A DNA stretch of 64,000 nt, from NCBI RefSeq assembly GCF_964204645.1, contig NC_134034.1, positions 4,370,072 to 4,434,071 on the forward strand, written 5' to 3'. Made by a program: the position numbers and the translations under genes. Below, one piece after another: positions 20,954 through 33,530 of the stretch. The notes beneath the pieces were generated by a model that did no database searches, was not told the origin of the DNA, and saw only the letters and a program-made list of their open reading frames with translations. The DNA is from Tubulanus polymorphus. Its lineage: Eukaryota > Nemertea > Palaeonemertea > Tubulaniformes > Tubulanidae. Each line of letters begins with the position of its first letter. Position 1 is the first letter of the stretch.

Positions 20954-23900
20954 ATGACACGGATTAAACCTATCGGGGCGTTTCTTATCGTCTGTGTAAT
21001 TGCCGCAGCAACCAAAGCAGTCCATTCTCGTAAGTAATACAAACAAAGCAGGGGTGGATTTAGGTTGTGGTAGGAAACCCGAGCCGAGTATCTTTTGTCA
21101 AGATATGCAACAGTAACATTATTGGTTGTTTTATGGTTATTTTGTTTAAGTATCGCTCCAAAAGCTCAGAAATTATCAATTTTTTTAAAGAATTTTCACT
21201 GGAGAGAACTAAAACCCATTATAGGCTTTAAGCTTAAATGCGCCTGCTCTTTGTGTACTATAACGCATACGCAACTAGGCCTAGGATGTTTTGTTGATAT
21301 CTGGATTTACCCGTGCAATACCAGTTAAGAATTGTTTCCGTTATGAAACTATGGTGGCTGGTTGCCGAATTGAAAAAAAGATGAAACTCCAGGCGTGCCC
21401 AAGAATTTGTATTTAAAGCACGCAAACGAAACGAATCGATGTTCGTTTTAGCATGGTCTTTTCGGTAAAAACCGATATTCTATTATAGGAAAGCGTTCCC
21501 TCTTAACATGACCCGAAATCCACCAAGATTTGGTTGCTATGTGGCGTTATAACGGAAAATTGTCATTTCAATATTTAATAGGAATCGACCTTAATGTTAT
21601 TTATTTGATAGGTCGATTTAGTTGTTTTTTTTCTTTTGGTTCATGGTGTCCCTTAAAAAACCACCTCATCTGCCGGGTGCGTGACAGTGGATTCTTTTTT
21701 TTTAAACCGGAAATTATCGAAGTACAGAATAGTTCTGTAATCGGCGGTGACACAAAATTGTTTGTTTGAATCGAAGTACGAGATTGGAAATGTCGGTTCC
21801 GATTCTTTCAAACAATCTCCCTTACCAGTTTGAAACGGCAAACGACTGACTGGCGTGGCGTTTAAACGGACAAAATGGGTGCGCATTGGTTTAGAAAAAT
21901 CTAACCTGCTTTTTTCGTGTTTTGAAAAATCCATGAATTTAAAAGCCCAAATTCGCTATCCGAACCAGCTTCCGTATACCTAGTTGAAGAGTATTTTCAA
22001 ATTTCTTTTTCAGAGGATCGAAACGCTACGTCATGCTTTCCGGGACGCACGACTTGCTCAGACAATACCTGTTCTACGGAACATGATTTCAACGGCTGCC
22101 ATTGCGACAAGTATTGTACACTGTTCGGCGACTGCTGTTTGACCTACGCCGACCTAACGAACACCTCCTGCGCGCCGAGCAACCACTCCGACGACTTTCT
22201 CAAACGCTACAACGCGGTTCGCGACCAAATCGGCTGCGTGGATGTGCCACTACCGTCTTTTTCATTAGGTATGGTCAATTCCTGCCCATTGTCATCGATC
22301 GAAAGGAGCGATATATCTAATTATTATTGTAACTCAGATTATATTCGTTACACATTACCGTACCAAATAATCCCGGTCGCTGATCGTTTTGGAATCGTAT
22401 ACAAAAACGCCTACTGCGCCATCTGTAACGGAGTTCGATTCGGCGAGTTGTCATTCGCGCAATTGAACACGAGCTTGTGTCCGAATGGACTGGGCGATAT
22501 GGCCGACGGATTCGCCGAGATCAGAGGTCATTTGGATCCGACGTGCGAAGAAATCACAGCTAAATTCCCTTATCGCTGGGACCCGAACGTCACGGCATTA
22601 GTTAGAGTATGCACGGATAGGGCGGTCGGTTGCCCCGTCAAGTCCGAGGCAGTCGTTTCGCGATCTACGGCGCTTTGTAACGAATATTTCGATACCGTAC
22701 TGCATTTCGACTACACGACCGGGTATCAGACTCTGCGAAATGTACATTGTAACGAATGCTTGTACAACCGAACAGAATTACTGAACGAAAGCGGCACGTC
22801 TCTCGTCTGCACGGGGGCCTTTCCGGACGCCAACCTGGATACAGTCTATTTCAAAACCGAATACACCGCCCATAAACCTCATTTCCATCGGCGATTCAAC
22901 CGAACTGCGCCGTCCGTCGAAAAAAACGTCACCGCCGCACTGCTTTGCGGTTACGGTCACGTGATGTACACCGGCTCGTGCACGGCGGATCCGTTTTGCG
23001 ACGACTGTCACCCTAGCAACGACAACAATAAGAAACCTATCGTTTCGGTGGAATTCGATGTGTACTACGACGCCGCTTACTCGACCATGACGATTATCAG
23101 CGAAGATTTAAAATCCACCGAGACGCATGCTGAATTGCACATTCCTCTATTCCTCGAATGGTTGGGTTTATCCGGCGATGATCGACAGCCTTATGAAAAT
23201 GTTTCTCTTGCTGTTAAGACCCCCGAATATTACGACTATACCACGTACTTCTACCCCGATAACGGCCACAGCATACATGAGAAGGGGGACGGTTGGGAAT
23301 CGATTTACTATCTAAACGTTACAATGGCGACAGAATTGGCGGCTTTTGACGTGTTGAAAACTTTCGTGTTGTCTCTCAGACAGATTACACGTTTCGGGGA
23401 GTTCCACGCGATCGCCATGAATTTCGACCTGTCTCTGATCGGCGGCGCCGATTTAACGTGTGACCTTGGCCGCAAAATGGAGATGAACGTAACAGACGAT
23501 TTTTTGGAAAGAGTCTCGTCAATGACCGGGGGTGCAGGGCATAATCGATGGTCGTCGATTCGTCTAATCGGCAACGTCACTGATCATATAATCAGCCTCC
23601 GTTTCTGTGACCCAATCGAAGCACGTTTCGGGGCGTGCTCGATCAACACAGCCCCCCTAGCGGACGTTCAATTTAATACGGATGAAACCATTAGTTTAAA
23701 AAGCGACAAAGATGTAAAATACCCAACTTACTACGTAGATTCAACCAGCAATGAGGTTCATATTTGCGCTTCGGAAGCTGTTTCTACTCGTCAGAGAGAA
23801 ACGCATTTTCAGAGGATTCTCACTATTCCAATATCCCTCGCGTTGCTTTTGGTCACCCTGATAATTTATACGGCGCATGCACAACTCCGTGCCGATGGCC

Positions 23901-24592
23901 TATCCCTATTCATTATAAACATAGCTATCGCTCTATTGGCGGCTCAGGGTTTGCTTCTCATGTCTTATTTCGCCCCTGAATGGGGAAATGTAGCCTGCAT
24001 CGCCATTTCTATCTTTCATCATTGCGCCTGGTTGGTTGTCTTCTTCTGGGTCAATTCTCTCGGTATCTACGCGACTAAACTATTCACTCGTGGCACCATC
24101 TTTATTTTCTACGCGTACGGTGTACCCGTAGTCATAACGGGCGCATGCACCGTGCTGTATTTTAGAACATACCCCGCGTTTTACGGTACGGATCATAAAA
24201 CGTGTTGGATCAGCGACCGCAACGCCTATCTATTCGCGCTAATAGCGCCACTAGCGGCAACCGTAATCATTAATTTCGTTTGCTTTGTGGCCATCTTGAA
24301 AAACATCCTCACAGCTACCTCTCTGGACGATGATTGCGAGAAATCATCCACCAAGAAGCGCTGCAGTAATTTCGAATTCATATCGGTCGTCTGCTTAACG
24401 GTTTTGATATCTGCTATCTGGATTTCTGATTCGATTGATCGATACTTATTCAATGACGTCATCACGCAGTATCTATTTCTGGGTTTTAACGCGGCCTCCG
24501 ATATTTTCGTATTCATCTTTTTCGTATTCAGACCACGAGCTTTGAAACTAATTCTATCGAGTAACTGGTGCGTTAGCAAAACACCTGAATAA
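20954..24592 (+). CDS. Methuselah-like GPCR with somatomedin-B-like N-terminus
   Basis: Two exons, 20954-21029 and 22014-24592, join in phase (25 codons plus one base, then two bases) to give 884 residues. Exon 1 is a signal peptide (GAFLIVCVIAAATKAVHS). Residues about 35-75 are cysteine-rich with HCDKYCTLFGDCCLTYAD, the core of a somatomedin-B-like domain. A long ectodomain follows, with many cysteines and N-glycosylation sequons (NVT, NVS, NRT). Seven membrane spans run from about residue 624 (FQRILTIPISLALLLVTLII) to 870. The TCWISDRNAYLFALIAPLAA block before span 5 is typical of the methuselah branch of class B receptors. It should be a cell-surface signalling receptor; the ligand is unknown. 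Exon 2 is uninterrupted, and the gene looks intact. The downstream cytoplasmic tail is short (SNWCVSKTPE). Confidence 0.88.
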
Positions 24593-27500
24593 TTGCGCAT
24601 TCCATTTGAGGCTTTTGTTAATCCGTCAAAATTTAATAATTAGATGCACACAGAAATTATACACCGCATTAACTGCGCAATGACCGCATAATGGTGTTTG
24701 CTTTGAAGCTACTTTAGAATTGCACATGTTCTTCGGAAATATGTCAATGCTCGTTTTCATATCATCAATATCTTAATACGAAACTATGTACCTAATAGTG
24801 TCGCCGTGGAAATGAATTGGGCCTTGAAATTGTGTGTGGTAGTCAATCATCGTATGATGTGGTAGTTGATCATTGTAGCAAAGGCTATGAACGGGTGTTA
24901 CTTATTTTTTTGGAGGGTCAAACAGGGGCTGACTAAATTTCAGCCAATCAGTAAGCAGAAATTCGAATTAAAGACTTTCACTGCATCACAACAATTTTAA
25001 AGCGCATGCCTGTTATGCAGTCGCAATGACCCATTTGGTAAAGCGCAAGACTTATACCTGGCGGGTTAGGAGTTCGAGTGGCGCGTAGCTCCGTATATAT
25101 TTTGTTAATCTCCGATAGTTCCCGATCGGCACGGTTACAGGCCATCAAAGCTCATATGGTCTCCAAGACTGAATTCAATTGCCAATAAATTGAACAGTTT
25201 GAAATTCTGGGCCAAAGAAAATCACCCCTGGTTTCCACTACTCTAGTATATCATATAAATTTCACTTTTGCACCAGGACATATATATTAACTTCTCATTT
25301 TCTCTAGTTTTTGCATTTTTCTCTTACAGTGACAATTGGACTTTCTTAGTCGTAGACGAATAAAAACGGCGATCAATTTTCCCGGTTAATACAATGAGCA
25401 CATTTGACTTTTTTTCTCTATAGAGCTATTTGTTGTCTATTTCAGTGTTTCAAAAATAAACGTATGAAAATGGTAAAGGGTTATTTGTTGTTTTGTGCTC
25501 GCTGTTGGGTTTTGATCACATGGAACCTTCATGAACTTTAGGTCGTATATTCGCCAGGGGCAAGAATAGAAAATTCGAGCCTCATACATGTACATAAGAC
25601 TTTTTATGAAATGATTTTTTTAAGTCATGTATTGCGCAGGGTCCGATCTAAGCATTGTCCGATTGCCTAGGACAAGTATATTATCATCAGGGCGAGTAGG
25701 TTATCATTATCACATGTGCCACGGGTTAGTGCAATTTTGTGTCGCAAAGTTTTTTTTTTTCAATTCGATACAATTGGACGTAAAAGATGTCCCTCAATCG
25801 AGATTTTATACTTAATACCAAATAGGTATTTTATGTTTTAGCTTCATGACGTGGAAATTGGTTCATCTAGTAAAGCAATATGAAATGTATCTCTTCAGTC
25901 TCTAATCGTCGGTGATAATTTCAAAGTTTACTATTAGATATCGTTGGTAAAAGGCTATTCGTTCAATTAGGTTTGTCACCTCACTTGAAACAGGAGTGAA
26001 TCCGATGAATGTCAGAGTCAAATAATCGGGGTCGTGTTATTACTCCGAATTCCAATTACTCCGGTGTCCCAATACTCCGTAGTCACATTTTTCCGAAGAC
26101 CCGTTACTCCGGAAATCTATTAGATAGAATTTAGTAAAAGCTGGTCCCATTACTCCGAAATAGCATTGCTCCAAGGTTCAAATACTCCGAACTATTTATT
26201 TTTGAGGATTAACTAAGCAGGACTGAAAGCTAGGCCTAATTTTTAAAGAAAAACTTACAAAAAATGATTAATTTAAAGTGCTGAAATAACATCTCTGAAA
26301 ATGTTGTATTGATTTTTACAATAACATAATGCAGAGGGTAGACCTATGATAATGATACAGGGTGCGACGACTTAACAGTAATTCTCCGTTTTGGAAATTC
26401 CGTGGCCAGGCGAGCTGTTCCAAAACGGTTTGCTAACGCCTAAACCACTCCCCATCTGAAACCCTTCAAATGAGGTTCATCAGTGTCGTCATTGAGATAA
26501 TGTGCTCCATTTAAACGCGATTTCGGAATGGTATCGGCACTTCGTAGTTATGGGACTTCGGAGTATTTGGACTTCGGAGAAATGAGTATGCCCCAAATAA
26601 ACACCACGTTTGCGTTATACATATAGATTTGATCAAATTGGTTGAATCTTCACCGCGCACGTATTTACCTTATTCAGTAATAATCATGTCGTAATGTACA
26701 TGTTTAGAAAAATTAGATTATTTAAAGTGTATGATAACGGAATTATACTGTTACTGATATCGTTGTTTGCCAGTCATGTATGCAAGCGTGATTAGGAACA
26801 TACGTTCTTCAGAATTATTTCACTGGCTTTCTGGCGAACCGTTCGTACACGTCGACTAAGCGTAACATCCTATCGAAAAAACTTTCGTTTCATTTGTATT
26901 AATTTGATATGCATCAGACAGCTGATTTCTCAGGCTAATTAATTACTTAATATGAACGCAATTGGCGAACCGTCGAATATCCAGGGTTTATATCTAACGA
27001 ATATGGGGAATCAATTAGATCGGTACAATGTAGACCCTCTTTTGGGACTATATATGTAGTACGTACGCTGAATCTCCCGATGTTTAACCCCCTCTTGTTC
27101 TTTTATGCAGTCATGGCGCTCTCCAGGTTCGAATCTCAGCCGAATGATCAAGCAGCTGATACTTCAGGAGGATCAAGTTAACGGTTAACGAACGACCAAA
27201 CACAAGCAAAAGCTAATGCGAATAGTATCGGTACATCGATTAATGACTAGATCTTTTTGATGATTTATTTTGGCTCATCATCTCACATAAGTCTGGGATC
27301 GACACATATCGCTAGTATTTTACAACCCATTTGGCTGGGGAAAATAAAACGCTTACGTGAATCTGAGTCATATGAACAATGGTTATAAGAGATTGTTCTA
27401 TTGTTCTAATTCAGGCAATTCAGTAGTGTAAGGATCTTTATATAGCTGCGCCGAGTTGAGGACCATGGAAAAGGTGATCTTAACGAGTATCTGAGACTAC

Positions 27501-27599
27501 TAGTCTATTCGATCGGCGACTTGAGGAGCATGTTAACCCGAGTTGACTGTTACTGAGTATAGATGATGACATGGTATGATTCATTTTCTCCAGAAAATG
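24593..27599. other. Intergenic stretch with foldback and tRNA-like sequence
   Basis: No gene is seen. A foldback repeat lies at 26027-26605 (own entry). Two weak tRNA-like patches occur: about 25040-25085 (TTGGTAAAGCGC then GGAGTTCGAGTGGC) and about 27108-27150 (CAGGTTCGAATCTCAGCC), the latter a B-box-like match. Neither folds into a convincing tRNA by eye. Confidence 0.45.
26027..26605. mobile_element. Foldback element built of ACTCCG-type short repeats
   Basis: The left arm (26033-26180) repeats ATTACTCCG, AATACTCCG and GTTACTCCG every 14-20 bases. The right arm (26520-26590) carries the reverse complement (CGGAGTATTTGGACTTCGGAG). The arms face each other over about 350 bases of unrelated sequence with no coding capacity. 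This is compatible with a non-autonomous foldback transposon whose terminal repeats are made of short tandem units. No target duplication was recognised. Confidence 0.5.
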
Positions 27600-29262
27600 C
27601 AGAGATAAATTACCTGATGTTTTTCATTTAAATGATACCAAAATATCCGGAAAACAAAATATAGCTGATGAATTCAAGCAAGTTCAATACCAAATTCAAA
27701 AACTCACTTCAGTGTTTATTTCGAGGATCCTGCTCGTGAAAATGTTTTCTTCTTTCCGACAGATCCTAATGAAATATGTGAAATAGTCAAATCATTTTCT
27801 TGTAAAAAGGTATCGGTGTTGACGGTATCTCTATAAAGGTTATAAAAGACGTAATTGATATTTTTTAACATCTTTTACTGCAGTCTCCAAACTGGAATCA
27901 TTCCTGAGGAACTAAAAACAGCTCGAGTGTGCCCCATTTTAAGACAGGTAACACGGCGTCGTTCGATAATTATCGACCAGTCTCGGTATTACCATGCTTT
28001 TCAAAAATTCTTGAAAAATTGTTTATAATCGCCTGGTTTCATTTTGTGATAAATTCTCATAAATCGAAATCAATTTGGATTTAGAAGAAAGCACTCAACA
28101 ACTTTAGCTTTAGTAAAGATTACTGACGAAATTACAGCTAATATGGATGTTAACCGTCCAACTATTGCTATATTTTTAGATTTGTCGAAGGCATTTGATA
28201 CGGTTAATCACGATATTCTTTTAGAAAAATTATGTCATTACGGAATCAAAGGTGTCCCACTAAATTGGTTCAGGAATTATTTAAGTAACAGGACCCAAAT
28301 TGTTCAATTAGATCATATAAATTCAAAACCTCTGCGTATACATTCTGGAGTCCCTCAAGGATCAATGTTAGGACCACTTTTATTTCTATTATACATTAAT
28401 GACTGCACTAAAGCCTCCAACATTTTGAAATTCATTTTGTTCGCAGATGATACGAACTGTTTCCTTAGTGATTGGAACATCACAGAATTATGTAAAACTT
28501 TTAACTCAGAACTATCAAAACTGGCTGATTGGTTTCGTGCCAATAAATTGTCACTGAATGTAAAAAAAACCTTTTTATGGTATTTAGTAAAGTCAATTAA
28601 TATGCCAATATTAGATTATACATCGATGGTAAAAGAATTAATCAGGTCCATGTTACAAATTTTTTGGGAGTTTTAATTGATGACAAGTTAACTTGGAAAG
28701 ACCATATTAAATCGGTTAGTAAAATAGTTGCCTGTAGTATAGGCATTTTAAATAGAATAATAAATAAACTACCATCTAAATCCTTAGTGACTCCATACTT
28801 TTCTATGATTGACCCTTATCTCCAATATTGCAATATGATTTGGGGTACAAATTCTGGAACTATTTTGAACCCACTTGTACTATTACAGAAGAGGGCTGTA
28901 AGATTAATTTCTCATTCAAATTACCTAGCACATACAGATCCCATATTCAAACGTTTAAAAATCTTGAAACTCCGCGATATTAATGACTTACAATTAGCTG
29001 TTTTCGTTTATAAATTTGCCAAATTTTCCTTACTGCCTGCATCTTTCAACGGTTATTGGAGATCAAAATTCCAAATACACCGACGTAATACTAGGAAAAA
29101 GTTCGATTTAGAAATTGATAGATTCAAAACCCTAAAACGAAAATTTTCGGTCAAATTGTCTGCACCAATCCTCTGGAATAAGCTACCAAATTCGCTTAAA
29201 GAAAAACCTAGTATTAATTCATTCCGTCTTAGCTATAAAAAACTGAAGTTTTCCTTATAAAG
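27600..29262 (+). pseudogene. CR1/jockey-type LINE reverse transcriptase, truncated and broken
   Basis: The best part is 28143-28570: FLDLSKAFDTVNHDILLEKL, SGVPQGSMLGPLLFLLYIND and FADDTNCFL, the three central reverse-transcriptase motifs, with FADD as the catalytic box. A frameshift in the A8 run at 28562-28569 and a stop follow. The thumb and C-terminal region resume at 28664-29260 (FLGVLIDDKLTWKDHIKSVS) and end NSFRLSYKKLKFSL. Upstream (27600-28140) only broken pieces are seen, such as TGIIPEELKTARVCPI. Intact copies nick target DNA and copy their RNA in place. The endonuclease domain is missing, so this is a 5'-truncated dead copy. Confidence 0.85.
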
Positions 29263-29914
29263 CTATTTTGTGAGCTGTTCAGATGCTCCAATTATTCCTA
29301 ATTCATATATTTCTGTGTGGTGTGTTATTATGAACATGTGATCGAGTGTGTGAGGGGTGTGTGTGTTTCCGCGTGCATGCGTACGTCTGAGTGTGGTATG
29401 AATGTAAGGGGGCCTTGCATACATAAGCATTCTTTTGCTTCTCCAAGACCCTGCCCTTTTATTACAACATGAATATCACGTATAGACTAGACCTTAACAC
29501 TAGTCTATGTGCCCATGATGACACTTATATATAACAGTACCCTTGTATTCTTTTATATAACTTTATAATCGTGTTGTAATTCGAGGGAAAATAAAAGTTA
29601 TTATCAAATGAAATGTTTTTCATAAATAACATAAATATATAAAAATATAGCTGCCAAGCAGCGATAACGGGGTTTCTGTACAGCTTGTTCGTATTTTTGA
29701 TCGTGTCTGGATACTGTGTCGACCACGATCGCGTGCTAGCGAAACCGCACCATGCTATTGCAAATGAAGGGAATTTTGAATCATCTTCGACGATCAAGAT
29801 GGGTTTATAAAAGGAAGGTCTAGAAATAGTCAATTAGGCCTACTTGAAACCATGGATGAAAGGACCATATGGCCTTATTTGACACTGGCAAATCGAAATT
29901 TTAGGCCTTAATAG

Positions 29915-30115
29915 TCTTTATGGGATTCGACAAAGCATTTGATAAGGTTCAACATCAGTGATTACTAAACAAGCTATAGAAACGGCGTCAATAATGGGTC
30001 GCTTAAATTGACTGAGCAGTTTTCTACGAACGGAAAACAGGTTGCCAAAATCAACGGAATTGTCTAATCTTGGAAATAAGTAGGCCTAACTATAGGAGTC
30101 GTGATGAATGATTTA
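29915..30115 (+). pseudogene. Second LINE reverse-transcriptase fragment
   Basis: The reading GFDKAFDKVQHQ, then pieces such as NGKQVAKINGI after frame changes, matches motif 2 and the following region of a LINE reverse transcriptase. It is a different copy from 27600-29262 and carries several stops. Confidence 0.5.
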
Positions 30116-30539
30116 CAGAGTAATCCAAAATGTACAGGACCAAGTAAATTTTTAATATGATCTAAACAAGCTGTGGAAACTATGATACGAAAAATATTTG
30201 AGAATAACTTACATTCAAATGCATCTTTTGTCTATGAATTATATATTTGATCATAATTTATTCTTTATAAGTTATTAATTTCATATGAATCATAATCTGA
30301 CAATTGATATCGGTCTGTGAATATGTTCACTTCGTGTTGAAGTCTTAAATGTGAATACATCATCAGAATGGCATGTGACTGTCCCAACTTTCTGGCTGAA
30401 AATTTAAGTACAGCGGAGGCCTGGCGTTTCATCCCTTGTGATTTTATTTAGTAAAGCGTCACGACCGCCTGATAATGATCCTTCACGACCAATTGTTTAT
30501 CGGAACTTTATAGCGGATAAATAAACAATATTAACACTA

Positions 30540-30608
30540 GGTATTTCCGTGATATTTTGAATTTATTTGCAGTTAAAATTTAGCGCCATTCTCCCAAGAT
30601 TATCAACA
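30540..30608 (+). repeat. Dispersed repeat, copy 2
   Basis: TTTCCGTGATATTTTGAATT, then TATTTGCAGTTAAAATTTAG and CGCCATTCT match the inverse of 19552-19622. Confidence 0.65.
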
Positions 30609-30928
30609 ACCCAAAAATAAATGTAAATGCGGACATATCACTACGCGATTGCTTAACCCCGTCTTATCTACCAGATAACTTACGAGAAAAATGCGATAGA
30701 CTATTTTTTCGGACCATTAAACCAATAAATCTGGCGACGCTATATATGTTGTGGGGAATGATTGAACCATTATTTTGAGTCATTTCCAACTGTTTCTAAT
30801 GTTTTACGCGAATGGAGTGACAATTTGACCAGACCATTTCGGCCACAGCGTTAAGGTAAGAAAGCCTTTGCACTTTTAACAAAAACTGTGTGGAAAAGGG
30901 AAAAAAATAATTATCACGAAAATTATAA

Positions 30929-30960
30929 TAGGGTTTTCTGTGAACAAACAGAAAACCCTA
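30929..30960. other. Perfect 13-bp hairpin
   Basis: TAGGGTTTTCTGT and its exact inverse are separated by six bases. Part of the arm (ACAGAAAACCCTAA) reappears near 38327, hinting at a shared repeat. Confidence 0.7.
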
Positions 30961-31028
30961 AAAATGGTTAAACTCGTTGGCGATGTTTGTATCACCAGGA
31001 AAAAATACGTTGACCATAAGTAAACTTC

Positions 31029-31969
31029 AGGGGCCGGTTGCTCAAAGGTTGTTAAGTCTTAAACAGTAGTTAAATTGCTAAACGAGTCGTTAAAAATTGA
31101 ACAGTCGTTATTTCCGGTTGCTCAACGATTTAACGGTCGGTTAAATCACTTAAACGACCGTTATAGTTAAACGGTCCAAGGTAGGTTGTTCTCACCTAAC
31201 GACTCGTTAAATCAACAAAAATGGCCGACGACATAGGTTGCTTTCTTCCAAATTTTGAAAATGAAAGACATTTTAGACATAATTTCGAGCAATATGAGGA
31301 ATTCACTGATGATCAATTGCGGCAGAGATTCAGATTTGGTCGGCATGGTCTGGAATTTATCAAGAACCTAGTCGGAGACGATATGAACAGGGCAACTCAC
31401 CATAATCATTCAATTAGTGTTTGAAACCAGATTCTGATAGGAATCCGATTTTTCGCCTGCGGTTCATTCTTGGAAGTGGTTGGTGATGGTTTTGGTGTGC
31501 ATAAGAGTACAGTGGTTTCACGTATTGTACAGCGGTTCGTTAATAGTATTTGCGAACACGCCGATTAATTCATTAAATGGCCGGCAGTCGACGATTTGAA
31601 TCACCTGAACAGAGACTTTTTGACCTGGCCGGATTTCCGAACGTTGTTGATGCCGTCGACTGTACGCGCATTCGCGTGCCGGAGGTTTCTGCTTACTCTG
31701 TGTTTACATCCGCACTCAGGGCAGAGAGAAGGTACAACGGCTCTCATAAAAGTACGAGAAGCATCATAGAAAGGGCTTTTGGAATCTTAAAACGCCGATT
31801 CCACATTCTACACGGAGAGATAAGAATGATACCTGGACGTGTCTGTAAGATCGTTTTGTGCTGTGCCATACTACACAACATAGTTATACAGTTGAATGGC
31901 CCGGAGCCCGCAAATGTCGTCGACGAAATGGAGTTTGATGACGTCATGGATCATGGGAACAACCTTTAA
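31029..31969 (+). pseudogene. Second Harbinger element: terminal sequence and deleted transposase
   Basis: The start GGGGCCGGTTGCTCAAAGG (31031) looks like a Harbinger terminus and is partly repeated at 31114 (CCGGTTGCTCAACG), with many GTTAAA/TTTAAC blocks to 31210. The transposase starts at 31221 (MADDIGCFLPNFENERHFRH), keeps FGVHKSTVVSRIVQRFVN in the helix-turn-helix region, and breaks frame at 31422 and 31566. The frame from 31577 has the first catalytic Asp (VVDAVDCTRIRVPE) but jumps to RYNGSHKSTRSIIERAFGIL, the region of the third acidic residue. The middle of the core, with the second Asp, is deleted. This copy cannot be active. Its partner lies convergent at 32040-32281. Confidence 0.8.
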
Positions 31970-32039
31970 TAAAATTGAAAAAAAACATTAAATCATACGT
32001 TGTATTGGATAATTATAAAAATGAAACGGAATCTTTAAA

Positions 32040-32281
32040 TTATTCTTCTAATTTTCTAATTTCCAGAAGTAATTTTTGTTTTTGGAGTTCTGCCACTTCT
32101 TTCTGGACTACCAGCAACTCGCACTGAAGCTGCAATCGGTCATCAGTGGTAAACTTCCTCTGTTTTGGCAGTTTTGCTACTACTGACTCCGGCAGCGTAG
32201 GTGTCAGCTTCTCTTGCTCCTCTGTAACTTTCGTCTTTGGTTCCGAATTGCTGTCTATCAGCGATTGTATTTCATAAGCAT
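32040..32281 (-). pseudogene. C-terminal exon of the second Harbinger Myb-like partner
   Basis: On the minus strand an exon opens after TTTTCAG at 32282 and ends at the stop at 32040. It holds an acidic linker and a coiled coil (LQCELLVVQKEVAELQKQKL, then LLEIRKLEE), typical of the C-terminus of Harbinger Myb/SANT partners. The DNA-binding exon is not found upstream, so the gene appears truncated. Confidence 0.6.
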
Positions 32282-33244
32282 CTGAAAATGAGAAATCAAT
32301 CCAATGAGTTAGATGAGGTAATAAAAGCTGATTGACATAGAATTGAATTGGACCGAGCCAAATTCCAAATCCGTAACCGCAATTTAGGTACACCCTCCAT
32401 TAGTAGTTTGGAGCTGACTATTTCAGATGACTCAAAACCAGACCGTTCCGTCTACAGATAGTATAACGGATTAGCATTTTACATTAGCATGTTGAATGAC
32501 ATATGTATGGCGGACAATTCGACATTGTCTGCGCTGTCATCTACTGACTGTAGTGATTTTAAGGCCGCCCAGAATGCAATTAAAGAGTATAGCATTATTT
32601 GTTGCAATAATTTGTTACCTGCAATATGTGTTGGTACATACTAGCGCCGTGCTTATCTCTAACAAAATGTTTTGAGGACTGAATGTGTCTTAACATGTAG
32701 GCCTAATTGGTATTGGTCTCTGGTATTGATGCTTGATAGTACCCTCTGTATTAGTAATGTGACTATTGAATTCTGTTTATCATAGATACCGGTAAACAGT
32801 ATATTTTAACTCACATTCAGACAGTAGTAATTATGATTCTAAGTAGTATTTTTATTTAAACTTTTTGATACGGTAGGGCCTACCCAGTGACTGTTGTTTG
32901 TTTGTTGTGAAAATCTATTTCACTGAAGCAAAAAATAAATATATAAATATATGCCAATATAGTTTTTCTTTTCTGTTGTCTCTTGTTTTTTCTTCCTCTA
33001 ATTTTACAAAGGCTTGTGTGGAATTTTGGGATTTGTAAGTTACCTCCCTTCCCTCCAGGGAAAGCCCTTTAAAAATCGAACCTAAAAAATCAATCCAGAG
33101 TACACTGAGGTACTGAGATGAAAACACCTCACGCCAGTTATTATTCATTAGTTTCTATTGAATTTCGAAATATTGCGCTTCTAAAAGGTTGTTTGTCAGA
33201 CACAAAGCCTTTCCACCACTGCCGATCTGGGTAGGTCTAAAGTA

Positions 33245-33400
33245 CGAATCCACGAAATTACGAAATAAAAAACGAAATTACGAAATATGAAATAAAATTA
33301 CGAAATGCTTACGTACGAAACGAAATGTGTAACGAAATGCTAAACTACGAAATTAAATGGCCCTTCTTTCGCGGGTCCTGCTAAAGTATGAAATGAAATA
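33245..33400. repeat. Irregular ACGAAAT-rich patch
   Basis: ACGAAATTACGAAAT-like units occur about a dozen times at uneven spacing, twice with ACGTACGAAACGAAATG. It behaves as a degraded low-complexity repeat. Confidence 0.6.
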
Positions 33401-33451
33401 CGAAACAAAATTTTAATTTTTTTTCGCTTTAGTATTTGACTCATGGCTGCT

Positions 33452-33530
33452 CTAGTGAAGCAGGGTTCCGCACCGTGGCCAAATTTGGCGATATCATCAG
33501 GTTTGAATCCCTTCTTGGGGAAATGATCTG
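33452..33530 (+). repeat. tRNA-like short repeat, copy C
   Basis: GGTTCCGCACCGTGGCCAAA, then ATCATCAGGTTTGAATCCCT match copies A and B around 15.2-15.5 kb. The B-box-like GGTTTGAATCC is changed at one base. Confidence 0.55.

Larger units (their letters stand above)
29263..31028. other. Intergenic repeat-derived sequence
   Basis: GT-rich sequence at 29330-29400 follows the LINE. A second LINE fragment lies at about 29915-30115. A dispersed repeat (30540-30608) and a perfect hairpin (30929-30960) are listed separately. No gene is seen. Confidence 0.5.

Noticed and set aside
25019-25095. tRNA gene suggested by GGAGTTCGAGTGGC
   Set aside because: The B box is imperfect and no acceptor-stem pairing is visible by eye; tRNAscan-SE would decide.
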